Counted from the first letter of the stretch, positions 32,922 to 44,674 are shown. The stretch: 64,000 bases of DNA from Acholoe squamosa (GCA_949317995.1 OX439046.1:74726286-74790285); one strand, 5' to 3'. Made by a program: numbers and translations. Notes: generated by a model from the sequence alone, not told the origin.

Positions 32922-33166
32922 GCATGGACTGGTTACCAGGTTTAGTCTGTTTAGATGTTATCCATATGCTATAGAAGGGTGAGAAACTAAAGGGAACAGT
33001 GCAGGAACAGGGGTAACTTTGGCAAAGTCACCACTCACCTCTGTAATCAAGGTCTGTGCATAGCAAATAAAAGCACCAGAGGGCAGCACTGTTCCCTTTA
33101 GTTTCTCACCCTTCTATAGCATATGGATAACATCTACACAGACTTAACCTGGTAACCAGTCCATGC
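32922..33166. mobile_element. Foldback element with 81-bp arms
   Basis: 32922-33002 (GCATGGACTGGTTACCAGGT...) and 33086-33166 are inverted repeats with few mismatches around an 83-bp loop. A one-armed relative is at 39092-39256. It carries a CTCF-like motif at 33073-33087. Confidence 0.85.
33073..33087 (+). promoter_or_regulatory. CTCF-like motif inside foldback element
   Basis: GCACCAGAGGGCAGC matches CCASYAGRKGGCRSY at 14 of 15 positions by eye. The same motif, inverted, is kept in the relative at 39171-39185. Confidence 0.4.
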
Positions 33167-33187
33167 CCGTGACCCTGCGTGTATTAA

Positions 33188-33300
33188 CCCTAGTGAATAA
33201 ACTGCAGAAGCTACATATGCGCATCACATGAGGTTGATGCACTCCTGAAGACAGGCATGATACACAAATGCAGTGCATAAGTGCATCATGCCTGGAAATG
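33188..33300. mobile_element. NHF remnant
   Basis: GTTGATGCACTCCTGAAGAC, GGCATGATACACAAATGCAG and GTGCATAAGTGCATCATGCC. Confidence 0.5.
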
Positions 33301-34202
33301 AACAGCAAGCATTATGGCATCATGTGGCCGTGCACAGTTTACATAACACGAGTCAGTTACAAGTAGTCTCATGCTGACTTCAGCTTCTCTCACCAGGGGG
33401 CCTCTATCTAAGTAGTACACATCTGTCACGTGGTTAAAACGAGATCTGCTCTCCAAGCAGATGTATTCTGCCTTAAAGTAATAGCATTCAGCAAGATGAC
33501 GTCAGCAGCATTAAAGGGTATATGATCGGACAGTTTGAATGGTCAATTTGATGGATCATGACCTTCATTGGGTTTCTATTCATAATATAGTCCAATTCCC
33601 ATTACAGTGGATGTACACATTAAAAATACACGTTAGAATCCGGAATTCAGACAAACAAAAGTAGTGTTGGATATTTCCTCCACCATTAACCCTTGAACAT
33701 CTTGCAATTCTTCATGATTTACTCCCCTTATATTGGAACTTTCAAATGTCACGTTATTGTTGAATGGGATGGGGGGGGGGGCGGGGGGCATATGGGTATA
33801 ACTATTGAAAACATATCTACAATGTGTACCCATTGAGAAACAGCAATGTGGGAGGCTGGAAAAATAAATAGTGCCATATCTGTTGAACGTTCCCCTATGG
33901 ACAAAAAATGACGGATTGAGTTTAACAAAAAGGGACTGGCCAATCAAAAGGCATTAACCTTCCATCCCATTGTTGGGTTCTTCCCTCCCCCAGGCCCTCC
34001 CGGTAGTGAGAGGGACTCCTTTTATATCCTGGTTTGACGTTTGACCTCCAATCCCCCTTTGCTAATTCCTTTGCTCCGGTTAAATTCCATTTCCCATCAG
34101 TCTTAACTTTATTAAAGAAAAAAGAGAAAAAAAAAAAAAAAAAAACAAAGCAACAACAACAAAAACCTTTGATTACAATTTCGGTAAGATATGTTTTTTT
34201 TT

Positions 34203-34598
34203 CTTGTACAAGCCAGGGTTATATAGAGTGAACTTTGATCTTGTACAAGCCAGGTTTATACACAGTGTACCTTGATCTTGTACAAGCCAGGGTTATATAC
34301 AGTGAAACTTCATCTTGTACAAGCCAGGTTTATATAGAGTGTACCTTGATCTTGTACAAGCCAGGGTTATATAGAGTGTACCTTCATATTGTACAAGCCA
34401 GGGTTATATACTTTGTACCTTGATCATGTACAAGCCAGGGTTATATAGAGTGTACCTTGATCTTGTACAAGCCAGGGTTATATACTTTGTACCTTGATCA
34501 TGTACAAGCCAGGGTTATATAGAGTGAACCTTGATCTTGTAGAAGCCAGGTTTATATAGAGTGTACCTTGATCTTGTACAAGCCAGGTTTATAAATAT
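34203..34598. repeat. 37-bp minisatellite, about 11 copies
   Basis: Unit CTTGTACAAGCCAGGGTTAT plus ATAGAGTGTACCTTGAT. Each unit contains the palindrome CTTGTACAAG. An alternative TACTTTGTACC variant alternates with AGAGTGTACC in part of the array. Confidence 0.92.
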
Positions 34599-34687
34599 AC
34601 CTTGAATCCTAAACATTCGCCCTTCAATAAGCACAGGTCGTGTATAAAGTCCAGGGGTAATGCCCCCTCCAATTCTACGTGTCTAAG

Positions 34688-37255
34688 TTCTCACTATATG
34701 ACATGAAAGGTCACCAGTGCTGTAGTCAGGTATCTTGGTGATCTTCTCACTATATGACATGAAAGGTCACCAGTGCTGTAGTCAGGTATCTTGGTGATCT
34801 TCTCACTATATGACATGAAAGGTCACCAGTGCTGTAGACAGGTATCTTGGTGATCTTCTCACTATATGACATGAAAGGTCACCAGTGCTGTAGACAGGTA
34901 TCTTGGTGATCTTCTCACTATATGACATGAAAGGTCACCAGTGCTGTAGACAGGTATCTTGGTGATCTTCTCACTATATGACATGAAAGGTCACCAGTGC
35001 TGCAGCCAGGTATCTTGGTGATCTTCTCACTATATGACATGAAAGGTCACCAGTGCCGCAGTCAGGTATCTTGGTGATCTTCTCACTATATGACATGAAA
35101 GGTCACCAGTGCTGTAGACAGGTATCTTGGTGATCTTCTCACTATATGACATGAAAGGTCACCAGTGCTGTAGACAGGTATCTTGGTGATCTTCTCACTA
35201 TATGACATGAAAGGTCACCAGTGCTGTAGACAGGTATCTTGGTGATCTTCTCACTATATGACATGAAAGGTCACCAGTGCTGTAGACAGGTATCTTGGTG
35301 ATCTTCTCACTATATGACATGAAAGGTCACCAGTGCTGCAGTCAGGTATCTTGGTGATCTTCTCACTATATGACATGAAAGGTCACCAGTGCCGCAGTCA
35401 GGTATCTTGGTGATCTTCTCACTATATGACATGAAAGGTCACCAGTGCTGTAGACAGGTATCTTGGTGATCTTCTCACTATATGACATGAAAGGTCACCA
35501 GCGCTGTAGTCAGGTATCTTGGTGATCTTCTCACTATATGACATAAAAGGTCACCAGTGTGCAGTCAGGTATCTTGGTGATCTTCTCACTATATGACATA
35601 AAAGGTCACCAGTGCTGTAGTCAGGTATCTTGGTGATCTTCTCACTATATGACATGAAAGGTCACCAGTGCTGTAGTCAGGTATCTTGGTGATCTTCTCA
35701 CTATATGACATGAAAGGTCACCAGTGCTGTAGTCAGGTATCTTGGTGATCTTCTCACTATATGACATGAAAGGTCACCAGTGCTGTAGTCAGGTATCTTG
35801 GTGATCTTCTCACTATATGACATAAAAGGTGACCAGTGCTGTAGTCAGGTATCTTGGTGATCTTCTCACTATATGACATGAAAGGTCACCAGTGCTGTAG
35901 TCAGGTATCTTGGTGATCTTCTCACTATATGACATGAAAGGTCACCAGTGCCGCAGTCAGGTATCTTGGTGATCTTCTCACTATATGACATGAAAGGTCA
36001 CCAGTGCTGTAGTCAGGTATCTTGGTGATCTTCTCACTATATGACATGAAAGGTCACCAGTGCCGCAGTCAGGTATCTTGGTGATCTTCTCACTATATGA
36101 CATAAAAGGTGACCAGTGCTGTAGTCAGGTATCTTGGTGATCTTCTCACTATATGACATAAAAGGTGACCAGTGCTGTAGTCAGGTATCTTGGTGATCTT
36201 CTCACTATATGACATGAAAGGTCACCAGTGCCGCAGTCAGGTATCTTGGTGATCTTCTCACTATATGACATAAAAGGTGACCAGTGCTGTAGTCAGGTAT
36301 CTTGGTGATCTTCTCACTATATGACATAAAAGGTGACCAGTGCTGTAGTCAGGTATCTTGGTGATCTTCTCACTATATGACATGAAAGGTCACCAGTGCC
36401 GCAGTCAGGTATCTTGGTGATCTTCTCACTATATGACATAAAAGGTGACCAGTGCTGTAGTCAGGTATCTTGGTGATCTTCTCACTATATGACATGAAAG
36501 GTCACCAGTGCCGCAGTCAGGTATCTTGGTGATCTTCTCACTATATGACATAAAAGGTGACCAGTGCTGTAGTCAGGTATCTTGGTGATCTTCTCACTAT
36601 ATGACATGAAAGGTCACCAGTGCCGCAGTCAGGTATCTTGGTGATCTTCTCACTATATGACATAAAAGGTGACCAGTGCTGTAGTCAGGTATCTTGGTGA
36701 TCTTCTCACTATATGACATGAAAGGTCACCAGTGCTGTAGTCAGGTATCTTGGTGATCTTCTCACTATATGACATAAAAGGTCACCAGTGCTGTAGTCAG
36801 GTATCTTGGTGATCTTCTCACTATATGACATAAAAGGTCACCAGTGCTGTAGTCAGGTATCTTGGTGATCTTCTCACTATATGACATAAAAGGTGACCAG
36901 TGCTGTAGTCAGGTATCTTGGTGATCTTCTCACTATATGACATAAAAGGTCACCAGTGCTGTAGTCAGGTATCTTGGTGATCTTCTCACTATATGACATA
37001 AAAGGTGACCAGTGCTGTAGTCAGGTATCTTGGTGATCTTCTCACTATATGACATGAAAGGTCACCAGTGCTGCAGTCAGGTATCTTGGTGATCTTCTCA
37101 CTATATGACATAAAAGGTGACCAGTGCTGTAGTCAGGTATCTTGGTGATCTTCTCACTATATGACATGAAAGGTCACCAGTGCCGCAGTCAGGTATCTTG
37201 GTGATCTTCTCACTATATGACATGTGCTGTAGTCAGGTATCTTGGTGATCTTCTG
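34688..37255. repeat. 56-bp satellite, about 46 copies, with higher-order structure
   Basis: Unit TTCTCACTATATGACATGAA plus AGGTCACCAGTGCTGTAGTC and AGGTATCTTGGTGATC. Two main variants exist: ATGAAAGGTCACC with GCCGCAGTC, and ATAAAAGGTGACC with GCTGTAGTC. From about 35,940 onward they alternate in two- and three-unit blocks (112 and 168 bp). The last unit carries a deletion. Every unit holds an AGGTCA or GGTGACC sequence. Confidence 0.97.
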
Positions 37256-37506
37256 CAATTGATAGGATCCAGAGGAGCTGCCAAGGGAACAGACGTATAA
37301 GACACACCAAAAGTTTGTAGAATTGTCTAGAAAAGTTATAATGATACTCCTGAATTCAGGTATAGAGCTAAATGCACACGTGTAAGACTAACCTTATTTA
37401 TATGTGGGGCACTACAGTTCCAGTTCTGGATCGGGGCATCGTGACCATCAAGGAGCCTCGAACATGAGGCAGCATGCTGCCCCAGCAGGGTCTGTGATTG
37501 CTGACT

Positions 37507-37743
37507 GCACACTGCGAAAAATAACCATTGAATCTACCAGGGATCCTCCTAAAACTGAAAAGTCAACCACCGTAATTCTATGGCAGGGAACCAGTGTAGT
37601 TTTTACAAGAACCCCAAGGTAGGTGGCAGTATGGTGGTACACAAATGTACAAGGAATCTCTGTGAAATAACAATGACGGATCTCTGGGAACTCTGGGACA
37701 AGGATTCCGCCGTTATTTGAACAACATCTTATTTTACAGTGTG
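37507..37743 (-). mobile_element. CACTGTAAAA-end MITE, full length
   Basis: GCACACTGCGAAAAATAACC at the left, CATCTTATTTTACAGTGTG at the right, 237 bp. Internal CCAAGGTAGGTGGCAGTATG matches family landmarks. Confidence 0.85.
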
Positions 37744-38173
37744 GTAAAGTGGTATGCGGGGGGGGGGGGGTGGGGGGTAAAGTTGGAGGGGACTATTATT
37801 AGTTTTTGAAGAGTCTTTACTTTTCCTCTGGGGTAGGTCTTTAATAATGTGTGCTCAAAAATACCAAGAACTGCTCAATAACACTTTTTTTTCAAAAACT
37901 TTATTTTTTTTTAACAAAAGACTCTTTCCACCTCCTGACGTCCAACAATTACCACTTGCCGTGTTAAGGACGGAAGCGGCGCAGGGAACCCTGGGAGTCC
38001 CGTCATAATTACCTGTCCCGGATTGCGCACGCATCATTTAGTGAGATGCCCCGGTGGGGGCGCCACTGGGGAATTGCCTTCAGAATAACAGAGCAAAAGA
38101 CTCAATTTCAGTCAGTCTCGAACCCATGGTAGTTTAAATAGGGAGTCTGGCACAGTCTTCAGTGGTTGATGCT

Positions 38174-38268
38174 TTAATAAGGGCCGCTAGTGCAGGAGTG
38201 CATCATGCGCGTGATGCACCAATGAAGTGCTGGTCATTCGCCAACGCTTAATGAGAGCATCATGCTGA
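38174..38268. mobile_element. NHF left half
   Basis: TAATAAGGGCCGCTAGTGCA, GGAGTGCATCATG and hairpin A with a shortened loop (GAAGTGCTGGTCATTCGCCA). Broken at 38270 where the neighbouring A/T-rich repeat begins; a possible continuation (GACCCTCTTGGAGTGTATCA) is at 38648-38715. Confidence 0.65.
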
Positions 38269-38299
38269 GGCCTAAAAAAAGAAGGTTTGTTTGCAGTTA

Positions 38300-38645
38300 C
38301 CTGACCGACCCTAGCAAAAGAGGGCCGACCCTCGATTTTTTTGGGGGGGAATTTTTTACAATTTTTTGGGACTTTTAGGCATTTTTCCCGTAATTTTCAT
38401 AATTTTTCATCAATTTTTCATCGAGCTTATCTAGGTCCTCATCTATTGGTATACAGTTCATATCAGTCATTCATATATTTTACATGTGCTTCACATTTCT
38501 TATGTTTTTTCATATTTCTACTGTTAAATCATAGAATCCAACATGTCTGCCCATACATTTTTATACAAAATAATAAAAAAAGAAATAAAAAAGAAATGAC
38601 CTACCGACCCTAGACATTTAAGCCATGTTACTGGAAACACATATG
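38300..38645. mobile_element. AGGCCAAAAAAAA-end MITE relative, inserted in an NHF element
   Basis: CTGACCGACCCTAGCAAAAG at the left and CTACCGACCCTAGACATTTA then GCCATGTTACTGGAAACACA at the right, sharing its right portion with 6790-6975. Confidence 0.5.
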
Positions 38646-39091
38646 GCCTGACCCTCTTGGAGTGTATCAACCCCGAGCGGTTGGCACAATGCTTGAATGA
38701 AGCCATGGCAAACTCACCTGGAGGTTAGTTCAAAAGGCCCTACCATCACTACACTAGCGATGGTAGGAATTTTTCTGCCTTATCCATTTCAGCGACGGTA
38801 AGGTGAGACTGCCTTGCTTTTTCACAGCCAGCACTATGTTTTCAGTGGTGAATGTACCCTCAGCCCTGCCTACACTATTCCTCCCTCCCCTATATATGTA
38901 TACAACAGGCACATTCACTCTTGAGAGGAGGAGTGTTCCCTATAGGTGCACTTGTACTCAGCGGTAACCACTATACAATCATTTCGGTATCATCACATGG
39001 TGGTAAGGCTGGAAGAGGAATAGTGAATGATCCCCAGGAATTGCTGTGCCTGACTGGCCTACCGCCGCTATAAGACTTACCGTAGACCACG

Positions 39092-39256
39092 GGCATGGAC
39101 TGGTTGCCAGGTTTAGTCTGTGTAGGTGTTATCCATATGCTATAGAAGGGTTAGAAACTAAAGGAACAGTGCTGCCCTCTGGTGCTTTGATTTACTATGC
39201 ACAGACCTTGATTACGGAGGTGAGGGGTTACTTTGCCAAAGTCACCACTCACCTGA
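39092..39256. mobile_element. Relative of the 81-bp-armed foldback element, one arm
   Basis: GGCATGGACTGGTTGCCAGG, ATGCTATAGAAGGGTTAGAA and TACTATGCACAGACCTTGAT correspond to the arm and inverted loop of 32922-33166. The second arm is missing. Confidence 0.8.
39171..39185 (-). promoter_or_regulatory. CTCF-like motif inside foldback relative
   Basis: GCTGCCCTCTGGTGC fits the reverse CTCF core at 14 of 15 positions by eye and equals the motif at 33073-33087 inverted. Confidence 0.4.
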
Positions 39257-40329
39257 AAATATGACATGAATAACTCCTCATTTTCAAACTTTCATGTTCC
39301 CAATTGAATTGTATACATGTCTAAGCCAATTCTTACGCAATTCAATTCCTTATTGAACTTTTTTTTAACTTATTGAACTTTATGTTAAAGGCTTCAAAGT
39401 TGTCTGAAAGCGACTGGAAATGAAATTTTCCTCAAATTTTGCTCCGTTCAAACGCTACCACCCACCCAGAGCCATGTGTGCTTTACATTCATTCCCTTTG
39501 AAATCACAGACACCCACAGGGCAGCTTTGTGTGGTCAAATGATCCTTTTATAGTCAGTGTAACTGGTCCAAGATGTCTCACACAGTTCATTTCCAAATAA
39601 GGTAACATTATGTGAATTCAAAACCGTCCAGGCCGATAAAGATCTTTGAAGTCCGAGACTGTATTAACATGATTTGTATTACCACGAGAACACAGTTCCT
39701 TATCACTTGTGGTCAGTCCCACCCAACCCCTCACACCCACCCAGCAGAAGTGCTGCCTTCCTGGGAGAATTTCTTTTTATATTCAGACAAAAGCCAGAAA
39801 AAATAATGTCTCGGACGCAGCAAAAACGTGTCACCTTTGATCTGGCATAGTACAGCTTTTCACTCTCCCCCCTGAGACCCCTTGGTTCACCCCATTCTCC
39901 TCCCGGATGCTCCGTACTGTTAAAAGGGGGGATTTTTCATTTATCTCAGGCTCATTCTCATAAAAGTTGGGAATATTTCTTTATAAATCTCTGTGGGACA
40001 TGATCATATCGTTCTTTTATATTACCCTGTTAGTGAACTTTTGAGTAGTACATTCATCAGACTTGATCCTATATGTCTGGGCAGAGGGGGTTAATAGTTC
40101 ATCATTGATCATATGAAGATAACTCAAAATCCCATGTGTAATATTATTGTATGCTACCGTCTTCTCATTCTTCCTCCTTTTTATATTTTAAGAAAACAAT
40201 TTGAATAATAATGATGTTCAGGGGGGGAGGGAGGCTTCCTATATATTTCTAAATGGAAAATATTGCGAGGGCGGTGGTTGGGGTCGGTCAACTATATTGT
40301 CAAGAAACGGTATAACGTGTGGAAGCCCC

Positions 40330-40447
40330 TTATTACGGAAGCACTGCATTAGTGTCTGCGAGTTACGCGCCAGCACAGTGCCTCTGTATCATGACAGCAA
40401 ATGTCACCTTTGTCTACATAATGATAGGTCCTACCATAAAGAGTTAA
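40330..40447. mobile_element. NHF remnant
   Basis: AAGCACTGCATTAGTGTCTG then CGAGTTACGCGCCAGCACAG, and a terminal CCATAAAGAGTTAA. Confidence 0.45.
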
Positions 40448-40569
40448 TTTACAATATATTGTAATCCCAGTTCCCGTATGCTGTGCACTGGCTACACCTT
40501 TTTACAGAGAGCAATGTGTAGCGGGGTGACATCTCCCATTCCTCTCCATCTCCCACGATCTCTCGTTCC

Positions 40570-40830
40570 CGCCGAGACCATTAACTTGTTAGCGCCGCCT
40601 GGCGGGACGCCCGTGCTCTGGTGCCCGGATGTACAGGACCGCCGCTCTCCAAACATATTTCTCCCCATGCTGTATATTAGTAAATCACACATTCAACCAC
40701 CAGGAATGTGCTTGGTGGGTTAATACGGCGGCCATGTTTGTATGAGTCACGTGAGGACGAGAGTTGGCGTGGCTTCACTTTTAGTTCACCTCCCCGCTGT
40801 TAGGTGGCGTGGCGGCTTCAGGTGAGAGAA
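40570..40830. promoter_or_regulatory. CpG-rich candidate regulatory island
   Basis: A CpG-dense stretch (GTTAGCGCCGCCTGGCGGGA, ACCGCCGCTCTCC) is followed by GGCGGCCATGTTTG (YY1-like) and TCACGTGA at 40747-40754 (E-box). It looks like a TATA-less promoter or enhancer, but no exon is recognised next to it. Confidence 0.3.
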
Positions 40831-40849
40831 CGCAGTCAATCTAAGTACT

Positions 40850-41110
40850 TTAACCCTTTAAGGGCCGCTGATGCAGGAGTGCATCATGTCACTGGTCATC
40901 ATGATGCATGAATGCAGTCCTGGTTAGTTACTCGCCAGGGCTGCATTCATGCCTCATGCCGCCCCTATGGGGTGAATACACTCGATACTGGAGGGTCGTC
41001 ATGATGCACCAATGAAGTTCTGGCGAGCAGTCTCGCCAGCACTTCATTGGTGCATCATGACAACCAATGGGCACGATGCGCTCCTGCATTCTTAGCCCTT
41101 AAATGGTTAA
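40850..41110 (-). mobile_element. NHF element, B-A order, full length
   Basis: TTTAACCCTTTAAGGGCCGC start and TTAGCCCTTAAATGGTTAA end, about 261 bp, both hairpins complete. Both subterminal regions read GCAGGAGTGC/GCGCTCCTGC, whereas most copies have GCATTAATGC on the B side. Confidence 0.93.
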
Positions 41111-41586
41111 GTTTAAGTCAGCGAAATCCAAGTAAGAAAACGAGATGACGTGGACAGATTGGAGTAGATTGATGCGGCCTGGTGACCACACCCTGCCCCT
41201 GCTGCAATCGGTATTTGATATGAACAACCTTTAGGTAGAATTAACCAGAAGGCACACAGGTGTCATGGCTTCAGACATTCAAGTTTAAACATTTAAGCAG
41301 TCTGGGCTCCATCCGATTTACAATGATGAATATATGATCTCACACACACCTCACCCGCCCTATTTGTGACGAATCAATATCCCTTTTTTTGCCTTTTGCT
41401 AGCATTTCAGCTCGACCTCATGACGATTTCTTGCAAAATGATGAAATCAACCAAAATGATGAGATTTCACCTTTGTGTGTGTTGGCAGCATTTGGTTTAG
41501 GTTTTCCACAATCCACATCAACACTGATTTGATGTGACACTTTGACCTTATACACGGACACCTACAGGGGTGAAGGTAACATTTAC

Positions 41587-41839
41587 AACCCTTTGTAGGC
41601 AGCTGATGTTGGAGTATGTCAAGCCAATGGGGCGCCATGATGCACCAATGAAGTGCTGGTGAGTCTGCTCCCCAGCACTTCATTGGAGCATCATGCCATT
41701 CCCCTGGAATCATATATTCACCCCATAGGGTGGGCATGATGCATGAATGTAGCCCTGGTGAGTTACTGATTAGGGTTACATTCATTCAGATGCCCAATTG
41801 TCATCATGCATTAATGCATTAGCGACCCTTAAAGTGTTA
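41587..41839 (+). mobile_element. NHF element, A-B order
   Basis: ACCCTTTGTAGGCAGCTGAT start, hairpin A with loop GTGAGTCTGCTCC, spacer CCTGGAATCATATATTCACC, hairpin B, end TTAGCGACCCTTAAAGTGTT. Confidence 0.88.
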
Positions 41840-42299
41840 GTGAAAAAGTGATGTTGAATTAAATGGACCTTTGTAAGCTTCTACAGTAAACTTCCACAAC
41901 TTACAAATTGCTTTCAAGCGCTACTTAAACGTTTAAAGGTCGAAAGTGACGTGATCGAAGCAGTGAATTAGTCATGCCAAAGAGTGCCAAATGACAGAGC
42001 TATGGCCTGGGAGATATGGCAGACTCAAATGATATTTTTTTTTCTAATGGAATACTAAATGCTGCTCAGTGACATACAAGCACTGCTATGATTTGATTTC
42101 AATAAGCATTCCCGCATACTAAAACATTCAAACTATGAGAATTCCAAAGTCTATACTGAATAAAAATGAAAGTTCTATACCCCCGCCAATTTGTTCCCAC
42201 CCACTGTAGGAATTCCATGTTATCTATCATATCTTTTACCCTCCCCCCCCCCACACACACACATACTCCATAATACAGACGTCAGAGTCCCGCTAGGTG

Positions 42300-42465
42300 T
42301 CACTGCTAACAGCGCATGCGCGGTTGACCGTCACGCCCTGATGCTCACCGCTACCAATGCATGACGGGATCGATCACGTCACTGAATCACGTGACAGACT
42401 ACTTCCGGTAGCTGCCGGAAAGACCCGGATTTTGTATCACGTGACGACCTGTGGGTGAGCGTCAT
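42300..42465. promoter_or_regulatory. Candidate promoter: NRF1, ETS and E-box motif cluster
   Basis: Within 135 bp: GCGCATGCGC (42312-42321, NRF1-like), TCACGTGA (42387-42394 and 42437-42444), CTTCCGG (42402-42408) and CCGGAA (42415-42420, ETS/GABP-like). CpG density is high for the window and GACCTGTGGGTGAGCG could be a 5' splice donor. This combination is typical of TATA-less housekeeping promoters in animals. No coding exon was recognised downstream. Confidence 0.4.
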
Positions 42466-43140
42466 TTTTCAGTGCACACGGAGTTTAAGATATCGATATG
42501 CCACTTAGGTGTTGGCTTTTTAGAATAAATTTGATGAATGTTTTAACTTTAAGATGATTTAATGGATGTTTTAAGGTGAGGCAGACTGTTCGTGCTAAGG
42601 TACAGGAAACTGCTTCTATAATGGCTTCCCTTGTCTGCCAACCCGCTTACCCTGTATAGGGAAACGGCGCTTACAAGCATCACACTGGCTCTACAGGGAT
42701 GTAACTGTGGTTGTATCTTCAAGGATATCCTGGTATCTTTGCCTGGGTTTTGACCTTTGCACTGTGCTGGCTCTATGTCCAGGTTCTATGCACAATGCAA
42801 AATAACTGCTTTAATGAAAAAGAAAGAGTCAGTCAATTTTGTTTCAGTCACGTATATACGTACCCTGGTTGAAAGGAAATCAATCAAACACTTAATGAAT
42901 ATAACAGACATGCATATATCCTCAATATGCCCATACACATATTCACTTTATAAGGGAAGTATCTCAGTCACGTGATTCTATAAAACAGACATGCCTCACT
43001 ATATAGGCCCTGGGGTAGGCCTGGGTCAGGCATGCAGTAGACTTGACCTACACCACTGATCAAGTTAGGCACCGACACGGGCTCGCCATTTGTAATGCAT
43101 GGGGTGCCTGCTCGACGTCCGTGTTCATTTCATGCCTGAC

Positions 43141-43778
43141 AATAAACAGCCTTGGTATTCTCCCTGATTCACCCGGGTTAAACCCTTTAAGGACTGTTGA
43201 TAAACAGCCTTGGTCTTCTCCCTGATTCACCAGGGTTTAACCCTTTAAGGACTGCTGATAAACAGCCTTGGTATTCTCCCTGATTCACCAGGGTTTAACC
43301 CTTTAAGGACTGCTGATAAACAGCCTTGGTATTCTCCCTGATTCACCCGGGTTTAACCCTTTAAGGACTGTTGATAAACAGCCTTGGTCTTCTCCCTGAT
43401 TCACCAGGGTTTAACCCTTTAAGGACTGTTGATAAACAGCCTTGGTCTTCTCCCTGATTCACCAGGGTTTAACCCTTTAAGGACTGCTGATAAACAGCCT
43501 TGGTATTCTCCCTGATTCACCAGGGTTTAACCCTTTAAGGACTGCTGATAAACAGCCTTGGTATTCTCCCTGATTCACCAGGGTTTAACCCTTTAAGGAC
43601 TGCTGATAAACAGCCTTGGTATTCTCCCTGATTCACCAGGGTTTAACCCTTTAAGGACTGCTGATAAACAGCCTTGGTATTCTCCCTGATTCACCAGGGG
43701 TTAACCCTTTAAGGACTGCTGATAAACAGCCTTGGTATTCTCCCTGATTCACCAGGGTTTAACCCTTTAAGGACCGTT
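43141..43778. repeat. 58-bp satellite containing the NHF terminus, 11 copies
   Basis: Unit AATAAACAGCCTTGGTATTC then TCCCTGATTCACCAGGG and TTTAACCCTTTAAGGACTG, ending TTGAT/CTGAT. The last 25 bases equal the NHF left end. The final unit runs directly into an NHF half element, so the array arose from NHF terminus plus its flank. Confidence 0.95.
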
Positions 43779-43878
43779 GATACAGGAGTCCATCATGCCC
43801 TTTGGTCGTCATGATGCGCCAATGAAGTGCTGGCGAGTCTGCTTACCAGCACTTCATTGGTGCATCATAATTATGAGT
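43757..43878. mobile_element. NHF left half ending the 58-bp array
   Basis: TTAACCCTTTAAGGACCGTT, ACAGGAGTCCATCATGCCC, complete hairpin A (loop GCGAGTCTGCTTACC), broken off at GCATCATAATTATGAG. Confidence 0.88.
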
Positions 43879-44271
43879 GGTATTCATTCTTATTCACAAA
43901 TTTAAGCTTTCTACCTTTTAAAGCCCTGTTTATTCATAAATTTATGATGCCAATCTAAAAGCCTTGCCTTACTATTGTTCAGGAGGTTAAAACAGTGGTA
44001 AATCTGAAATAACATCCAGCTGTCTTTAGCAGGTATAAGGGGCCTAATACTCCGAATATAGTTAAATCTAAATCAAAAATGTACAGAATGATTGCCCCCG
44101 CTAAAGGGCATTTAGAATAAAATAAAACAATAGAACAAAAAGAAGAAAAATACCTGCTCATTACACTTACATATTTAGTGTATGGCTGTCATTTTCAAAT
44201 TGATGGCTAGTGTTTATTGGGAGGGCAGAATGTCGAGAATTTCCCCCAGAATTCCCTGCTCACCTCACTGC

Positions 44272-44286
44272 CCACTAGATGGCGCC
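44272..44286 (+). promoter_or_regulatory. Strong CTCF-type motif
   Basis: CCACTAGATGGCGCC matches the bilaterian CTCF core CCASYAGRKGGCRSY at all 15 positions by eye. GCGCATGCGC (NRF1-like) follows at 44310-44319 and CACGTG at 44347-44352, in CpG-rich unique sequence. Possible insulator or promoter. Occupancy is not shown. Confidence 0.5.
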
Positions 44287-44674
44287 ACCCCCTGACACAT
44301 AACCACAGGGCGCATGCGCCACCCGGGTCGTCATGGGCACCGGGGTCACGTGGTCCAGTGGTCTGCGCATGCTCATGAATAAAGCAGTCAAGGTGGGTAG
44401 TAGGGGAGGGGGTGAGAGGGCATAGCGGCTTTTGGAGGGTGGGGGGGGGGGGGGAGGGGTATAAGGGCATAGGGCAGTAGGGTGGGGTGGGGGGGAAGGT
44501 GTCAGATCAGGCCACGTAGGGCCCTATGGCTGATACTGAGTCAGGAAAGAGCAACTCTTGTAGTTCTGACATCTGTAAAGACAACTGGATATCATGTCAG
44601 TACATATGGTATTATGTTATTGTCATCTATAGGGGGAGTATTTTGCCTCAGTGCTTCATTGTGACATTTGTCTG

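Noticed and set aside
34688-37255. CRISPR-like appearance of the regular repeats (also 8199-9509)
   Set aside because: Units are contiguous with no unique spacers and the context is an animal genome.
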